From Actinokineospora bangkokensis (GTDB lineage Bacteria > Actinomycetota > Actinomycetes > Mycobacteriales > Pseudonocardiaceae): 64,000 nt of DNA. The stretch covers positions 1 to 64,000 of the forward strand of contig NZ_MKQR01000018.1 of assembly GCF_001940455.1 (NCBI RefSeq), in the 5' to 3' direction. This document shows, one piece after another, positions 39,779 through 50,100 of the stretch. The notes beneath the pieces were generated by a model. It did no database searches, was not told the origin of the DNA, and worked only from the letters and a program-made list of their open reading frames with translations. The translations under genes were made by a program, and so were the position numbers. Position 1 is the stretch's first letter; each line of letters starts with the position of its first letter.

Positions 39779-41812
39779 TTGGCCACCAAGAGCTTGAGGT
39801 TCGTGCTGGTCGCGAACTGGGTGTTCGCGTGCTTCCTCGCGTTCACCGCACTCGTCTTCTGGGACGAGGACACACCGCTCCCCGTGCAGGGGGGTGTGGT
39901 CGTCGGCGCGTGGGACAAGGGCAGACCGGCAGGCGAGGTGCGCGCGGACGTCGAGCGCTTCGCGCTCGAACACCACATCACCATGGGCCGGATGACGTCG
40001 GAGCTGGACGGGGGGCGCACGCTCTACCTCGTCGACGGGGACCCGGCTGTGGGGGCGGGCGAGTGGTTGCAGGGCCGGTACACCGACTTCTCGCACTCGG
40101 CCAGGACGGTCGTGCGGCCGTTCGACGAGGCCGGGGAGCGGGAGCCCACAGGCCGCTACGTCGTGTTCGGCAGCGACGGCAAAGCCGCGGAGCTCACCGG
40201 CTTCTTCACCACGCACGGGTTGACGGTGACGCGGTCGTTCACGCGGTGGAGCCTCGATCCGCGCGACCTGCTCATCCAGGACTCCCAACTGGTGGCGCTG
40301 GGGATGATGGTGCTGGTCTCGGTCGCGGTGGCCGCGGCGGGCGTTCTCGTCGGCGCCAGGGCGTACGGCGTGAACCGGCTGCACGGGGTGGGGTACCGGG
40401 GCTTGCTGGGCAACGACCTCCGCCAGATCGGGACGTGGTGGGCGGGGTCGGGGGCGGTCGCGCTCGTCGCCGCGACAGGGGCGCTGTCCTTCTACAACGG
40501 ACTCTCCAACTTCGGGCTGTACTTGGTGGTGGCACTGGCCATCGGTGCGGCGCTCGTCGCGGCGGCCGTCTGCGCGCACGCGCTGGTGCTGCTGTTGATG
40601 ATGCGGTTGCGGGTTCTCGCGGCGGTCAAGGGAGAGCTGCCGGGCCGGTCGGCCGCCGCGGTGGCCTACGTGCTGCGCGTGGTGACCGTCATCGCGACCG
40701 TGGTCCTGGTGCAGCAGGCGATCTCCACCGGCCTGGACCTGGGCAGGCGATCGGAGGTGTTCGCGGCCTACCAGCGGGCCGGGGCCACGTCCAAGGTGTC
40801 GCTGGGCAACGTGTGGTCCCAGGATGACCAGCAGGCGATCCGCGCGCGGGTCGGGTCGTGGCTGCGCGCCGAGGACCAGGGCGGGCACCTGCTGCTGGCC
40901 GGGCGCCAGTACCTCCAGGGCGCGGGCTCGGACCTGGTGTTCGTCAACGACAACTTCCTGCGCGACCAGCCCGTTCGGCTCGCGGACGGGGCCTCCTTCG
41001 TGCCGGACCGGCCGACCGCGCTCATCCCGCCGCAGCTGTGGGGGCGGCGCGACGAGGTGCTGGCGGGGGTGCGGGAGAACCCCAGCCTGGGCCCGGACGT
41101 GGCGTTCGCGGCGGTCAAGTCCGCGGGCTCGGACGTGTTCACCTACACCTCCGCCGGTGTCGGCCCCGCGCAAGCCCGATCCGACGACAACTCGTTCGCC
41201 ACCGACCCCGTCCTGGTGTACCTGCCGTCGAGGATGGGTCTGCTGACCGACTACGGGTACATGGCCTTCGCCTCCCAGGCGCGCGTGCTGTTCCCAGACC
41301 CCGCCGCGGTGACGTCGGCGGTCGACCGCGACCCGGCCCTCGGCGCCTTCGTCGTCGGCGTCACGCCCATCGCCGACCAGGCCGCGGCCGAGCAGCGCTC
41401 GATCCTCCAGGACTTCCGGTTGGCCCTCTTCAGCTCCCTGGCAGGCGTGCTGGTCCTGCTCATCACCGGCGTCGGCGCGGTGCTCATCCACACCCGCCGC
41501 AACGCGCAGTGGATCTTCGCCCGGCACGTGAGCGGCTGGCGCTTCACCGCCGTGCACCGGTCGCTGCTGGCCTTCGAGGCGGTGGTCACCCTCGTCGTCC
41601 TCGGCTGGTTGCCCTACCAGGCCTGGAAGGCGGGCCGTGACCTCGACGAGTACCGCGCCCTGGGCATCCCGGCCCCGTTCGAGGCCACACCCCTCGGTGC
41701 CGCCGAGTGGGCGGCCACCGGCACCCTCGCCGCCCTCACCGCGGGCGGCGTCCTGATCTCCCTGGCCCGAGCCCACCACCGCGTCGTCCGCGACGGCGCC
41801 TCCGAGGCCTGA
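39779..41812 (+). CDS. Bacteriocin-associated integral membrane protein (ABC permease)
   Basis: This 677-aa membrane protein has an N-terminal helix (FVLVANWVFACFLAFTALVF), an extracytoplasmic domain, three central helices with a conserved-type NRLHGVGYRGLLGNDLRQIG coupling loop, a second large outside domain and three C-terminal helices. The layout matches the bacteriocin-associated integral membrane family that pairs with lactococcin-972-type ABC ATPases for export or self-protection. Start: TTG at 39779, eight bases after GGGGGG. The ATPase gene follows after 18 bp. No precursor peptide gene is seen nearby, so it could serve immunity against external peptides. Confidence 0.8.
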   Translation: MATKSLRFVLVANWVFACFLAFTALVFWDEDTPLPVQGGVVVGAWDKGRPAGEVRADVERFALEHHITMGRMTSELDGGRTLYLVDGDPAVGAGEWLQGRYTDFSHSARTVVRPFDEAGEREPTGRYVVFGSDGKAAELTGFFTTHGLTVTRSFTRWSLDPRDLLIQDSQLVALGMMVLVSVAVAAAGVLVGARAYGVNRLHGVGYRGLLGNDLRQIGTWWAGSGAVALVAATGALSFYNGLSNFGLYLVVALAIGAALVAAAVCAHALVLLLMMRLRVLAAVKGELPGRSAAAVAYVLRVVTVIATVVLVQQAISTGLDLGRRSEVFAAYQRAGATSKVSLGNVWSQDDQQAIRARVGSWLRAEDQGGHLLLAGRQYLQGAGSDLVFVNDNFLRDQPVRLADGASFVPDRPTALIPPQLWGRRDEVLAGVRENPSLGPDVAFAAVKSAGSDVFTYTSAGVGPAQARSDDNSFATDPVLVYLPSRMGLLTDYGYMAFASQARVLFPDPAAVTSAVDRDPALGAFVVGVTPIADQAAAEQRSILQDFRLALFSSLAGVLVLLITGVGAVLIHTRRNAQWIFARHVSGWRFTAVHRSLLAFEAVVTLVVLGWLPYQAWKAGRDLDEYRALGIPAPFEATPLGAAEWAATGTLAALTAGGVLISLARAHHRVVRDGASEA

Positions 41813-41830
41813 ACACCGAACGGAGCCACC

Positions 41831-42463
41831 GTGCTGACCACCCGAGCCCTCACCATGGCCTACGGCCCCCGCACGCTCTGGCGCGACCTCGACCTGACCG
41901 TCGAGCGCGGCAGGCTGACAGCGCTGACCGGCCCGAGCGGGTCGGGCAAGTCCACGCTCCTCAACTGCCTCGGCCTGCTCGAAACCCCCACCGCGGGCCG
42001 GATCACCTTCCACGGCACCACCCTGACCGGCCTGCGCCCCGGCGCGGTCCGCCGCTTCCGCCGCGACCACCTCGGCTATCTCTTCCAGAACTACGCCCTC
42101 GTCGAGAACGCCACCATCGCCCAGAACCTCGACGTGGCCCTCCGAGCCCGCGGCCACCGCGGCCGCCCGGCCCGCGCCGCGGCCGCCCACGCCCTCACCC
42201 GGGTCGGCCTCGCGGACCGGGAACAGGACCGCGTGAGCAAGCTGTCCGGCGGCGAACAACAACGCGTCGCCGTCGCCCGCCTCATGGTCAAGCAGCCCAG
42301 CCTGGTCCTGGCCGACGAACCCACCGGCGCACTGGACCACGCCAACACCGCCACGGTCGTCACCCTCCTCCGCGCCATGGCCGACGAAGGAGCCTGCGTC
42401 GTGATCGCCACCCACGACACCTGGGTCCGCGACCAGTGCGACGACGTGATCGACGTGGGGTAG
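41831..42463 (+). CDS. ABC transporter ATP-binding protein (lactococcin-972 export group)
   Basis: This 210-aa ATPase has Walker A GPSGSGKST (34-42), a Q-loop in LFQNYALVEN (Gln86), signature LSGGEQQR (138-145), Walker B SLVLADEP (157-164) and a switch His in VIATHD. The YLFQNYALVENATI stretch is typical of the bacteriocin-export ABC group. The GTG start follows ACGGAGCC and is 18 bp after the permease stop. With the 677-aa permease it should form a MacB-like transporter at the cytoplasmic membrane. Confidence 0.92.
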   Translation: MLTTRALTMAYGPRTLWRDLDLTVERGRLTALTGPSGSGKSTLLNCLGLLETPTAGRITFHGTTLTGLRPGAVRRFRRDHLGYLFQNYALVENATIAQNLDVALRARGHRGRPARAAAAHALTRVGLADREQDRVSKLSGGEQQRVAVARLMVKQPSLVLADEPTGALDHANTATVVTLLRAMADEGACVVIATHDTWVRDQCDDVIDVG

Positions 42464-42584
42464 GAAAGTGGCCGGACGTGGGGGAGTCCCCCTGACGCTC
42501 CCGACACCGTCCGATGGCAGCGCGCACGCGTCCGTTCGCCGGAGGCCCCGGGCACGTCAACACCACGGCCGGGGTTCTGTGCTG

Positions 42585-42827
42585 TCAGAAGTCGTCCGGC
42601 AGCCAGGACCAATCCCCAGGCTGGTCGCACAACTTGTTCAGCACGACGTACAGGCACTCCGGCAACGTGTCCCCGTCGTAGCGGATGAACCCGTTGGGAC
42701 CCACACCCGGTCCGGTGAGCACGGCGGTCCACGGGTCACCGTTGTCGGCCAACCGCTCCTCGTCGAACTTCACCAACACGCTCACCCCTCGCGTGCCGAG
42801 ACCCTCCATCAATCGGGCGAGGTCCAT
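42585..42827 (-). CDS. Small acidic protein of unknown function, paralogue B (80 aa)
   Basis: This is a paralogue of the 84-aa protein at 37773: MDLARLMEGLGTRGVSVLVK, then FDEERLADNGDPWTAVLTGP, YDGDTLPECLYVVLNKL and PGDWSWLPDDF. The ATG at 42827 was chosen because the spacing from GAGAGGATG matches that of paralogue A; two upstream in-frame ATGs exist. It converges with the ABC ATPase gene. Conservation is strongest in YDGDTLPEC and the C-terminal PGDWSWLP, so the fold is probably shared. Function is unknown. Confidence 0.72.
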   Translation of the reverse strand: MDLARLMEGLGTRGVSVLVKFDEERLADNGDPWTAVLTGPGVGPNGFIRYDGDTLPECLYVVLNKLCDQPGDWSWLPDDF

Positions 42828-42871
42828 GCCGGTCATCCTCTCAGCACCCGCGCAACGCCGCAGAGATCTCT

Positions 42872-43134
42872 TCAAGAGCTTCCCAACTTACCTTTGCCCA
42901 CCTCGCTGGAGCGTTCGGAGTTGCGCAGTATGGCGACCAGGTCGGCAGCGATCTCGGCCCAGTCCCGGTAGACGACGCGGGCTCGCGGGAGCACAGGTCG
43001 CGGGTATCGACGGCCTGGTCGGACACGGTGCCGACGCGGCCCTGTTCGGCTTGGCGCAGAAGTGAGAGCGCGGCGCGGCGTGAGGTGAGGAATCCACGCA
43101 GTTCCTGGTCGTGGTCACGGCATCGAACGTCACC
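42872..43134 (-). pseudogene. Remnant of an XRE/MmyB-type regulator
   Basis: Two fragments in different frames remain. An upstream part reads DHDQELRGFLTSRRAALSLL, like the N-terminus of MmyB-type helix-turn-helix proteins. A downstream part reads VVYRDWAEIAADLVAILRN and ends at a stop at 42872, like the ligand-binding domain of the same family. The intervening 150 or so residues are missing and the frames do not join, so this looks like a decayed, internally deleted regulator gene. The resemblance rests on short motifs, so confidence is moderate. Confidence 0.45.
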
Positions 43135-43211
43135 TGCGGGCCCGCCGCCGCGCAGGCCCCGAGTGGCCGCGCTGGCTCGTGGCGAGCAGGTCGTGGCGAC
43201 CGCGCTGGTGA

Positions 43212-43528
43212 CCTGGCGGGCTCGACCGGCGTCACCGCCTGACCGAGAAACGCCTCTCCACCGACGTCCGCTTCGAGGACGTCGCCGAGGTGAGCCTGGC
43301 ACCCCGCACCCTGGCCCGCCGCTTCGCCACCGAAACGGGCATGACCTGGCGCGCGGCCCCGCGCCGGATGCGGATGCTGCGGGCGGTGGAGGAACTGGCC
43401 GCGGCCGACACCCCGTGACCACCATCGCCTTCCGCATCGGCTACGCCTCACTCTCAGCCTTCAACGCCGCCTTCCAGGACCTCACCGGCCGCACCCCGAG
43501 CGACTACCGCGCCAGCTTCCGCCCCTGA
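43212..43528 (+). pseudogene. Frameshifted, truncated AraC-family regulator
   Basis: One frame encodes PRTLARRFATETGMTW and RRMRMLRAVEELAAADTP, then stops at 43416. The next frame continues VTTIAFRIGYASLSAFNAA and LTGRTPSDYRASF to a stop at 43526. Joined, these form the two helix-turn-helix motifs of an AraC C-terminal domain. Adding one G near 43415 would restore the frame. The effector domain is absent, and an in-frame stop lies at 43209. A sequencing error could explain the frameshift but not the missing N-terminus. Confidence 0.65.
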
Positions 43529-43812
43529 CCCACTCCCCCTGCGCCAACGGCACAACAGGATCTCGGGACGCCCTTGGTCTCAACTGGTCGATGCGCCGAC
43601 CGCGGGATGATCTTGTCCGGGCCGGTGATCGGAGACTGTCGAGTTGGCGTGCAGAACCGTGTTAGGACCCGAGGACCGGGAGGTCACCTCCCGCGAATTG
43701 AGGTGGAAGAACTGCCGCTCGAACACGTTGGCGCAACGATCGGTTGGGACCAAGCTCCCCTCCACAGGGCGGAGATGCGGAGTCTCGGCGACTGCGGTGA
43801 GCAGTCGCGCTT
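43529..43812. other. Non-coding or decayed stretch
   Basis: No gene could be supported in these 284 bp. A 61-codon minus-strand frame around 43580-43765 shows no family resemblance, and base composition is less GC-rich than in neighbouring genes. It separates the decayed AraC gene from the 3' end of the RHS/immunity operon, so it may be leftover toxin-tip or regulator DNA. Confidence 0.4.
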
Positions 43813-44142
43813 TCAGTCGACCACCTCTGTGATCCTCAAGATGCCCACGGTGCGAGGTCCTTCGAGGACGAGGACGACAACGCCCACTTGGAGCTTGGGG
43901 CGCGCCAACTGCTCGGCCAGGAAGCCGACCCTTGTGGCAGACCAGTCACCGGGGACAGCGGGCTGGAGGAGAATGCTCAACCGCTCAGCGGACGGCTCGG
44001 ATTCGCGCTGCCCTTCCTGCGTGGTGAACTCGCAGGTCGCCGCATACACCGTCGCGGTGGGAGGGCCGGACACCCGGCCCCCCTCGGTCGCGTCGAGCCA
44101 GGCGACGGAACCGAAGGCGGCCGGGTGGTCGATGCGATTCAT
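43813..44142 (-). CDS. Probable immunity protein for the RHS toxin (109 aa)
   Basis: This 109-aa soluble protein begins MNRIDHPAAFGSVAWLDATE and has beta-rich segments TATVYAATCEFTTQEG, LSILLQPAVPGDW and LQVGVVVLVLEGPRTVGIL. It directly follows the RHS gene and its ATG overlaps that gene's stop (ATGA), the typical location of an RHS cognate immunity gene. The sequence is less GC-rich than the RHS shell, as is the toxin tip, consistent with exchange of the tip/immunity cassette as a unit. I recognise no immunity family; the assignment rests on position. Confidence 0.75.
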   Translation of the reverse strand: MNRIDHPAAFGSVAWLDATEGGRVSGPPTATVYAATCEFTTQEGQRESEPSAERLSILLQPAVPGDWSATRVGFLAEQLARPKLQVGVVVLVLEGPRTVGILRITEVVD

Positions 44143-47100
44143 GAACCGAAGATCCTCACGTTCTGCGAGTACTGGTTGATGCGTTCGAGCATACCTTGAT
44201 CGGCGTAGACCCCAGGGCCGATGCCATCCAAGTTGCCAGTTTCGTGGTGCAGTTCGTCGAACAACTTCCTGGGAATCTTGGTCTCGATGGTCAGGGCGTC
44301 GTCACCGTTCATCACCTGCCCCCACTTGTCGGCATCCTTCCCGCTCAGCGCGAACCACTTGCCTTCCATCTGGCCTGCGCCGAGGGTGAACTTGTTGCCT
44401 GCGTCGGCGATGGCGTCGAACTCCCTGCCGTCGACCGTGCGGTAGATGGAGACCATGTCCTCTGCACCAGCGGCGGTGCCTTCCGCCCGGCTTGCGGCGT
44501 TGGCGCCCTTGGCGGCGTTGGTCTCGGCCTTGGTCCCCGCGGAAATGGCCTCGTCGACGATGTGGATGCCCTTGGCGGTGGCGACGAGGCCACCGGGGGC
44601 GACGACGACCGGGGGGCCGGTGGCTTCGATGAGGCCGAGGGCGATGGCGCCGCAGGGTTCGGCGATGGCGCAGATCGTGCCTGCGACGACGCCTCCGAAG
44701 ATGAGCCAGCGGGTGCCGTTGCTGAGCTCCTCCGGGGGTTCGTAGCCGGGGAGGGGGTCGAGGGCGTAGTCGTGGTCGACGAGGGGGTACCACTCGCCGA
44801 GGTCGTTGTAGAAGTGCTGGCGCAGGTCTTGGAGCTTGGGGGGTGTGGCGAGCTTGGTCACGTCGAGGGCGAGTTTGCCGTTGTTGCCGACCTTGGCCGG
44901 GTAGCCGCCGTGGCCGGAGGCCCAGCCCTTGCCGCCGTTGCAGGAGTCGCACTTGCTGACGGTGCTGGTGTTGCCCTGGCTCTTGGGTGCGCTGGGCGGT
45001 GGGGCTGTCGCCGAGCACAGCAGGCAGCCCCAAGCGCTCATCGGCTTGCCCGCGAGGAACTCGCAGCTGTCGCAGAACAGGCCCGTGGGGTCGGCGTGGT
45101 CGACGGGGTTGTTGTTGGCGTAGGCGTAGCCGTTCCAGGACTGGGGGTTGTCCGGGTCCAGGATCGGGTCGACCGAGGTGAAGCGGCCGATGGTGGGGTC
45201 GTACTCGCGGGCGCCGACGTGCACCAGGGTCGTGGTGTCCTGGTAGCCGCCGATGAAGGTGTGCTTGTCCGACCAGGAGGACGGGGCGGTGCCGCGGGTG
45301 TTGCCGTAGGGGTCCTGGTAGCGGCGGGTGACGGCCAGGTTGGACGCCTTGACCGTCGCGGTGCTGGTGCCGTGGTGGTCGAGGACCTTCCAGGTCAGGC
45401 CCGCGGTGGTGCGGACGGCGACCTGGGTGCCGCCGTGGGCGTAGAAGCGGGTGCCGGAGGCGGTGGTGGTCCCCGCGGCGACGAACAGCTCGGTGTCGCC
45501 GACGGCGAGGGTGGTGCCGGTGTGGTCGCGGGTGATCAGGCGGTTGCCCGCGGCGTCGTAGAGGTAGCTGGACTGCTTGCCGGTGTTGTCGGTCGCGGTG
45601 GCGACGTGGCCCTCGGCGTCGTAGGTGAAGGTGTGGGTGGTGCCGCCCTTCGCCCTGGTCAGGGTGTTGCCCGTGGCGTCGTAGGTGTAGGAGTCGGTGG
45701 TGGTGCCCCCGGGTCCGGTGGTGGTCGCGGAGGTGACCGCGTGCGGCTTGGCCGCGCCCGCCGCCGGGTAGGTGAGGGTGCTGGTGGTGTCCCCGGCGCT
45801 GGTGTGGTCGGTCTCGGTCAGCCGGTTGCCGGTGGCGTCGTGGGTCCAGTCGGTCCAGAACGGCGCCGCGCCGCCCAGGCCCGCGGTGGTGGGCGCCGCG
45901 AGGCAGTCGCCCGAGGCCGGGGTCCAGGCCCGGTTGAGGCGCTGGAGGTGGTCGTAGCCGAAGCACTGGGTGTCGTTGACGTCGGTGATCTTGGTCAGCG
46001 ACCCGGACGGGGTGTAGGTGTAGCCGCGGTTGGTGACCCACTGGTCGGTGGTGGTGGCCCGCACCGTCGCCGAGGAGGCCAGGCGGCCGGTCGCGTCGTC
46101 GTAGGTCCAGGTCGTGGAGACCTGGTTGGGGTCGTTCTGGTCGGCCAGGTTGACCCGCAGCGGCTGGCCGAAGGCGTTGTACTCGGTGAGCGAGACCAGG
46201 TGCGTCCCCGTCCCGCCCCCGCCGTTGGCCGCGTACAGGTCGGTCGGCTTGCCCAGGGCGTTGTAGCTGCGGAACTGGGTCTCGGCGGGCAGCCCGCCGA
46301 TGCCGGGTGAGCTCTCCTTGGTCACCGCGCCGGTCAGCGGGTCGTACTCGACGCCGAAGGTGTAGGTGCCCGACAGGCCGGTCTCCCCGCTGGGGATGGT
46401 GATCTTGCTGCCGGTGGAGCGCCCGGCGGCGTCGTAGCCCGCCGCGGCCACGACGTAGGCCTTGCCGCCGGAGAACCGGACCGCGCTGGTCTGCTTGCCC
46501 TTGAGCAGGGTGTCGTAGACGAACTGGGTCAGCTTGGTACCGGAGGTGTTGGTGTCGTACGAGGCGGTCTTGCGGCCGAGGTTGTCGTAGGTGTAGGCGA
46601 TGGTCTTGCCGCGGGCGTCGGTGGAGCTGGTGAGCTGCCCCGCGTTGTCGTAGGTGTAGGTCGACGAGCCGGTGTCGGGGTCGGTCTGGGCGACCTTGTA
46701 CCCGCGCAGGTCGGTGGTGAACGACCAGGTGTTCTGCCCGGTGGCGTCGGTGACCGTGGCCAGCGCGCCCGCGCGGTCGTAGGTGAACGTGGTGGTGTCG
46801 GCCGGGTCGGTGGGCCCGGTGTTCAGGCGGTTGTGGAACAGCAGCACCTTGGTCCGCTGCCCGGTGCCGTTGTTGACCGTGGCGGTGGCCGTCCCGCCCA
46901 GGGGCGGGATCGTGGTGACCCGGTCACCCCCGTAGGTGGTCAGCGTCTCCCACTGGAACTGCCCGTTGCGCTGGAAGGCCGACCGGGTGGCGCGGTTGGC
47001 CGAGTCGTAGGTGTTCACCGTCGTGCGCGGCACCGCGCTGTCCTGCACGACCAGCAGCGTCCCCTGGGGTGCCGCGCTGTTCCAGTAGGAGTCGTGCTTC

Positions 47101-50100
47101 TTCCAGTCGCGGCCCTGCGAGTCGTAGAACTGGTCGGTGACCAGGCGCCCACCCGCCGAGTACGAGGTGGGTTCCTGGGTCTGCACGGTGCGGCCGAGGC
47201 CGTCGATGATCGTGTAGGTCGCCGAGTACTGCCCGTTGGCCAGCAGCCGCGATGAGGTGGTGGTGTTCGGGGCGGTCGTGCTCACCGAGTACGCGAAGGT
47301 CGCGTCCGCCGGGGCACCACCGGCCCTGCTGTGCCCGGGCAGCCAGGTGGCGGTCACCCTGCCCAGCGGATCGTAGGCGGTGTCGGTGCGCAACCCGGCC
47401 GGGTCGGTCTCGGTGACCGGGAGCCCGGAGACCGGGTCGTAGTCGGTGGACGAGGTCAGCGGGGTGGGCACGTTCGAGATCGTCACCGGCGGGCTGGTCT
47501 TGGTGACCTTGGTGACCGGCCCGGTGGCGGGGGTGTAGGCGACGGTGGACACCCGGCCGAGCGCGTCGGTCGTCGACACCGGGCGCCCGTAGGTGCCGTC
47601 GTAGGAGGTGCTGGTGGTGGTGAAGGCCTCAGCGCCCCCGGTCGGCCACGCCGACAGCGACGCGACCTGGGTGGTCTTGCCCGCCGTCGGCGCGGCGCCG
47701 AAGGCCTGGCCGTCGTAGCTGTTGCGGGTGTCGGCGATGATGTTGCCCGGCCCCGCGGGGTTGTTCGCGCACTGGCCGGACACCTTCTGCACCGAACTGG
47801 GGTAGGAGTGGATCCACGCGGCGGTGTTGGCGACGTAAGCGGTGCGCGTGCAGGTGGTCTGGCCGGGGTCGGCGGTGTCGCCCTCCTCCTGGAGCTCGGT
47901 GGGCAGGCCCTTGTCGTTGTGGGTGGTCACCTTGCGCGAGGTGCGCCAGGTGTTCGTGGCGTTGATGAACGTGCGGGTCCGGCTGGTGGCCGTGCCGGTC
48001 AGGAACGAGCGCAGGCCCGCGGCGTCGGTGCCGGTGGCCGCCGAGGACCAGGGGTCGTTCAGCGTGGTGGTGATGACGTTGCCGTCGAGCAGCGACTGGG
48101 CCTCGCGGGTGAACCCGGCGTGCTGGTCGGAGTCCGGGATGGACTCGTTGAGCGAGTTGGTCACCTGCACCGAGCGGGTGCCCGTGGCGGCCTTGTCACC
48201 GTCCATCCCCCGCATGAACCGGTGCTTGACGACTGTGCGCGGGCCTGCGGGGTCACCGGGGTTGCCCGTGGTGGTGGTGACGTCGGCGAACCCGCGCCAC
48301 AGCGACCAGGTGCGGTAGGCGGGGTCGCCGAGGGTGTTCTCGTCGAAGTGCCAGGCGCCGCCGCCCTCGTAGTCGTAGTGCGTGCGGTTCTGCACCGAGT
48401 TGACCGTGCGGCCGTCGGAGTAGACGTCGGTGACGACGTACTTGTTGAACCAGTCGAGCACCGGGTTGGGCGTGCTGCCCGGCGACCAGTACACCGGGTA
48501 GCACAGGGTGGTGTTGGTGGCCGGGGTCGGTGCCCCGCCCTGGCAGTCGGGCGCGGAGTAGTCGACGGTCAACGTGCCGCCGAGCTCCCCGGTGACGTTG
48601 GTGATGCGGTACCGCGACAGGCTGGTGTAGTTCTGGCTGGCGTAGGTGCGGTTGGACTTGGCGGTGCCGCCGAAGGTGGTGGGCGGCATGCCGGCCGAGC
48701 CGCCGACCAGGCCGGTGCGGGTGATCCCGGAGAACCACAGCGCCGGGCTGCCCCCGTCCCCGGTGGCCGGGAACGAGTGCGTGAGGTTCCACCGGTCGCG
48801 GTCGGCCCAGCCGCTGCCGCTGGCCACCTGGGTGGTGATCGCGGTCAGCCGCTTGCGGGTGAAGAACACCGGCGCGACGCCCTGGCAGGTCGCGCCCTGG
48901 TTGCAGATCTGGTCGGCGGGCACGTCCGGCCATGAGGCCGCGTTGGCCGGGGTGAGCTGGGCGGGGTCGCAGGTGACCGACCCGGAGGGCAGGCAGCGCT
49001 CCGCGGTGTCGAAGACGACGCGGGCCGGGGCCTGGCCGTAGGCACCGCCGCCGACGCCGCTGTTGAGCCCGTACTCCATGCGCAGCAGGTAGCTGCCGCG
49101 GGTGTAGGCCGTGCCCGCGGAGGTGGTGTTGAGGTTGCGGCCGTAGTGGTTGACCTCGGGCTGGTAGTAGTAGGTGATCTGGTTGCCGTTGGTGTCGACG
49201 ACGTAGTCCAGGTTCCAGCGGTAGGCCTGCTGGCACCACGATGCGGCGAAGGTGGCCGCGTTGCACGGCTCACCGGCGTTGTTGCCGAACACCGGGACGG
49301 TGTTGGTGGACTGGGTCTCCGGCTTGCCCGCGACCCAGCCGGGCAGCCGGTTGAGCCCGAAGTAGTACTGGGTGCCGTCGGTGGTGGTGACCCGCCAGTG
49401 CTCGCCGTCGCGCGCGCCGTTGTTGGCACCGGTCAGGCGCTCGACCCGGGACCCGTCGTCGTTCTTGGGGTGCCAGGCACCGGTCGCGGCGTCCTTCACC
49501 AGCGGGCCGCTGGCCGAGCCCAGCGACAGCGAGGCGTTGTCGGTGGCCCAGCACTGGTCGCCGGTCTTGGTCTGGCCGTTGTTGCCGCCGAGGTCGGCGG
49601 CGCAGGACTTGTAGGTGCGCTCGATGTAGCCGCCCACCGACAGGCCCCACCCGTCGCCGACCCAGGAGGCCTGGTTGTTGGTGGCCGAGGTGGCCCCGTC
49701 CACGCTGCCGGAGCTGTAGTCCAGCGACAGGCCCGGCGCCTTGCCGAACGGGGGCGCGGGCAGGGTGATGGGGTAGTCGTAGGTGAACGCTCCGCTGGAC
49801 CCGCCCGCGCTCCAGGAACCGGCGGGCGAGAGCGAGGTGGCGGCCAGGTTGCCGCCGCCGCCGGAGGCCTCGGGCACCGCGGCGACGACCATCGGCGTCG
49901 CCGCGAGCTGCTTGCGCTGGGCGTCGCCGGACCCGGTGGTGGTCACCGCGGTCGGCAGGGTGGCCTGGCCGCGGACGTGGTTGTCCAGCGAGTTGGTGGC
50001 GGGCAGCTTGGTGGCCACGCGGCACTGGGGCTTGTCGGGCGTGGTCAGGATGCAGCCGGGGTAGCCGACCAGGGTCAGCCTGCGCCCGTAGTCGGCACCG

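Noticed and set aside
43580-43765. Possible 61-aa minus-strand gene or transposase remnant
   Set aside because: No start context, no recognisable motif and no inverted-repeat ends; recorded only as non-coding or decayed.
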